Source of the DNA: Tistlia sp040905785
GTDB taxonomy: Bacteria > Pseudomonadota > Alphaproteobacteria > Kiloniellales > DSM-21159
Direction: 5' to 3'
DNA: 64,000 bases
NCBI RefSeq assembly: GCF_040905785.1
Contig: NZ_JBBDQW010000077.1
Location: 21,197-85,196, forward strand
In this document: piece by piece, positions 62,054-64,000 of the stretch
How the letters are laid out: each line of letters begins with the position of its first letter
Numbering within the stretch: position 1 is the first letter of the stretch
Notes under the pieces: generated by a model
The model's input: only the letters and a program-made list of their open reading frames with translations
Told to the model about the DNA's origin: nothing
Databases searched by the model: none
Translations under genes and position numbers: made by a program

Positions 62054-62917
62054 ATGCAGACCGAGGATCTCAAGCAGACGATCGAGACGGCCTTCGAGGA
62101 GCGCGACGGGATCGGACTCGACACCAAGGGTGTCGTCCGCGACGCCGTCGAGCTGGCGCTCGACGGGCTCGACACCGGGCGCTACCGGGTCGCAGAGCGG
62201 GCCGAAGGCAGGAACGACTGGCAGGTCAACGAATGGCTCAAGAAGGCCGTGCTGCTGGCCTTCCGGCTCTACCCCACGGCGATCCAGCCGGGCGGCCCGC
62301 GCCACGCCGACCACGGCGAGTCGGCCTGGTACGACAAGCTGCCCTCGAAGTTCTCGGGCTGGAGCGAGGAGCACTTCGAGAAGGCCGGCTTCCGCGCCGT
62401 GCCGGGCGCCATCGTCCGGCGCTCCGCCTACATCGCGCCGGGCGTCGTGCTGATGCCGAGCTTCGTCAACCTGGGCGCCCACGTCGGCAGCGGCACCATG
62501 GTCGACACCTGGGCGACGGTCGGCTCCTGTGCGCAGATCGGCAAGAACGTGCACATCTCGGGCGGCGCCGGCATCGGCGGCGTGCTCGAGCCGCTGCAGG
62601 CGACGCCGGTGATCGTCGAGGACAACTGCTTCATCGGCGCGCGCAGCGAGGTCGCCGAGGGCGTGGTCGTGCGCGAGGGCTCGGTGCTCTCGATGGGCGT
62701 CTACCTCGGCGCCTCGACGCCGATCGTCGACCGCACCACCGGCCAGGTCCTGCGCGGCGAGGTGCCGGCCTATTCCGTGGTCGTGCCGGGCACCACGCCG
62801 GGCAAGCCCCTGCCCGACGGCTCGCCGGGACCCGGGCTCTACTGCGCGGTCATCGTCAAGCGCGTCGACGAGCGGACCCGCTCCAAGACCTCGATCAACG
62901 AGCTGCTGCGCACCTGA
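62054..62917 (+). CDS. dapD: Tetrahydrodipicolinate N-succinyltransferase
   Basis: DapD (287 residues) adds succinate to tetrahydrodipicolinate in the DAP/lysine pathway. The N-terminal helical domain (1-110) ends in DKLPSKFSGWSEEHFEKAGF, and the left-handed parallel beta-helix follows (IAPGVVLMPSFVNLGAHVG, MVDTWATVGSCAQIGKNVHI, then GGVLEPLQATPVIVED). All are typical. It is followed 16 bp later by dapE, so they form an operon. Confidence 0.96.
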   Translation: MQTEDLKQTIETAFEERDGIGLDTKGVVRDAVELALDGLDTGRYRVAERAEGRNDWQVNEWLKKAVLLAFRLYPTAIQPGGPRHADHGESAWYDKLPSKFSGWSEEHFEKAGFRAVPGAIVRRSAYIAPGVVLMPSFVNLGAHVGSGTMVDTWATVGSCAQIGKNVHISGGAGIGGVLEPLQATPVIVEDNCFIGARSEVAEGVVVREGSVLSMGVYLGASTPIVDRTTGQVLRGEVPAYSVVVPGTTPGKPLPDGSPGPGLYCAVIVKRVDERTRSKTSINELLRT

Positions 62918-62933
62918 GGAAGGATTCCGCCGC

Positions 62934-64000
62934 ATGCCCCGCGTCGCCCCCGACCCGCTGGACCTGGCGCAGCGCCTGATCCGCTGCCCCAGCGTGACGC
63001 CGGAGGAGGGCGGCGCGCTCGACCTGCTCCAGGGCGAGCTGGAGGCGCTGGGCTTCGCCTGCACCCGTCTCGTCTTCAAGGAGGAGGGCACGGCGCCGGT
63101 CGACAACCTCTACGCCCGTCTCGGCGCGGCAGCTCCGAACTTCTGTTTCGCCGGGCACACCGACGTGGTGCCGCCCGGCGAGGCCGCCGACTGGTCGAGC
63201 GACCCCTTCGAGTCGACCATCGTCGAGGGCGAGCTGGTCGGGCGCGGCGCGGCCGATATGAAGGGCGCGATCGCCGCCTTCGTGGCCGCCGCCGGCCGCT
63301 TCCTGGAGAAGCGCGAAGCGGCGGCGGAGGGCTTCGGCGGCTCGATCTCGCTGCTGATCACCGGCGACGAGGAGGGCCCCTCGGTCAACGGCACGCGCAA
63401 GGTGCTCGATTGGCTGGTCCAGGAGGGCGAGACGCTGGACGCCTGCCTGGTCGGCGAGCCGACCAACCCGGACGCCCTCGGGGACATGGTCAAGATCGGC
63501 CGCCGCGGCAGCCTGACGGGCAATCTGACCGCCCTCGGCCGCCAGGGCCATACCGCCTACCCGCACCTCGCCGACAACGCGGCGCACCGCCTGGTCGGCC
63601 TGCTCGCCGCGCTGATCGCCGAGCCGCTCGACCAGGGCACGGCGCACTTCCAGCCCTCGACCCTGCAGATCTCGACCATCGACGTCGGCAACCCGGCCAG
63701 CAACGTGGTGCCCGGCAGGGCTTCGGCGACCTTCAACATCCGCTTCAACGACGCCCACAGCGGCGCCTCGCTGGAGCGCTGGCTGCGCGAGACCCTGGAC
63801 GCGACCGGCGGAGGCTACGAGCTGGCTGTCCGGGTGTCCGGCGAGTCCTTCCTGACGCCGCCGGGCCCGCTGTCCGAGCTGGTCGCCGGCGCCGTCGAGG
63901 CGGTCACCGGGCGCCGGCCCGAGCTGTCGACCACCGGCGGCACCTCCGACGCCCGCTTCATCAAGGACCACTGCCCGGTCGCCGAGTTCGGCCTGGTCGG
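62934..64000 (+). CDS. dapE: Succinyl-diaminopimelate desuccinylase, 3' end outside window
   Basis: DapE hydrolyses N-succinyl-diaminopimelate. The first about 355 residues are present. An M20 peptidase core shows FAGHTDVVPPGEAADW (first zinc His and Asp), GRGAADMKGAIAAFV, LLITGDEEGPSVNGT (catalytic Glu pair) and GEPTNPDALGDMVKIGRRGS, with the dimerisation domain following and TTGGTSDARFI near the window edge. The start at 62934 follows GAGGAAGG. It is the distal gene of dapDE. Confidence 0.95.
   Translation, partial: MPRVAPDPLDLAQRLIRCPSVTPEEGGALDLLQGELEALGFACTRLVFKEEGTAPVDNLYARLGAAAPNFCFAGHTDVVPPGEAADWSSDPFESTIVEGELVGRGAADMKGAIAAFVAAAGRFLEKREAAAEGFGGSISLLITGDEEGPSVNGTRKVLDWLVQEGETLDACLVGEPTNPDALGDMVKIGRRGSLTGNLTALGRQGHTAYPHLADNAAHRLVGLLAALIAEPLDQGTAHFQPSTLQISTIDVGNPASNVVPGRASATFNIRFNDAHSGASLERWLRETLDATGGGYELAVRVSGESFLTPPGPLSELVAGAVEAVTGRRPELSTTGGTSDARFIKDHCPVAEFGLV

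Overview
The window looks like part of the chromosome of a very G+C-rich alphaproteobacterium, most likely Rhodospirillales in the broad sense. The basis is codon use, an F1 ATP synthase operon (atpHAGDC) without F0 genes beside it, the rplU-rpmA-obgE-proB-proA-nadD-rsfS-rlmH block, a usg gene and the envC-ctpA-yibQ-rppH block. No genus can be named from sequence alone. LAYOUT. 1-32450 is ordinary core chromosome: a partial csbD, a 2OG-Fe oxygenase/GNAT pair, dapB, nth, an AEC permease, a TerB-like protein, usg, an MFS permease, a DUF484-xerC pair divergent from priA, ddaH, the F1 operon, a diiron ferritin-like protein, and a long minus-strand series from rplU (30879) down to rppH (19134). This series covers ribosome assembly, NAD and proline synthesis, and cell-wall hydrolase control. 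A polysaccharide flippase and a tRNA-Ser(CGA) at 32515-32603 close it. ACCESSORY REGION. From the tRNA 3' end to about 53.0 kb the character changes: lower G+C stretches, gene fragments, duplicated pieces of neighbouring genes and many membrane/ion genes. Next to the tRNA lie a truncated C5 cytosine methyltransferase with an excisionase-like HTH gene and an orphan hypothetical. Then come a CNNM/DUF21 protein, a small membrane protein, a voltage-sensor-type ion channel with a non-canonical filter, a flavocytochrome (ferric-reductase-like) divergent from a five-haem cytochrome c, a cupin, a winged-helix/TPR regulator, a broken SRPBCC gene and a methyltransferase. Two modules follow, each pairing a universal stress protein with a P-type cation ATPase. 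The first (44.1-47.8 kb) lies between a 486-bp fragment of the Na/Pi cotransporter gene and the intact gene (about 93% identical, hand-counted, no gaps). The second (50.0-53.0 kb) lies between a decayed fragment of the Ada/AlkA gene and the ogt-adaAlkA pair. 53.0-64.0 kb returns to core-like sequence: ogt, Ada/AlkA glycosylase, a PcaB-like lyase, N-formylglutamate amidohydrolase, an MFS permease, a DddP-like M24 protein, a GFA protein, hisI, dapD and a partial dapE. HOW THE GENES FIT TOGETHER. The core blocks serve lysine/peptidoglycan precursor synthesis (dapB, dapD, dapE), septal wall hydrolysis (envC, ctpA, yibQ), translation (rplU, rpmA, obgE, rsfS, rlmH), energy (atp) and DNA repair (nth, priA, xerC, ogt, alkA). 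The accessory block reads as an ion-homeostasis, redox and stress load assembled by more than one event at a tRNA-linked hot spot. The points most worth checking are the apparent AUA start of rsfS, the two Usp/P-type ATPase modules bounded by partial copies of the adjacent host gene, the flavocytochrome/pentahaem cytochrome pair, and the decayed methyltransferase at the tRNA edge. All family calls are from motif recognition by eye; no database search was run.
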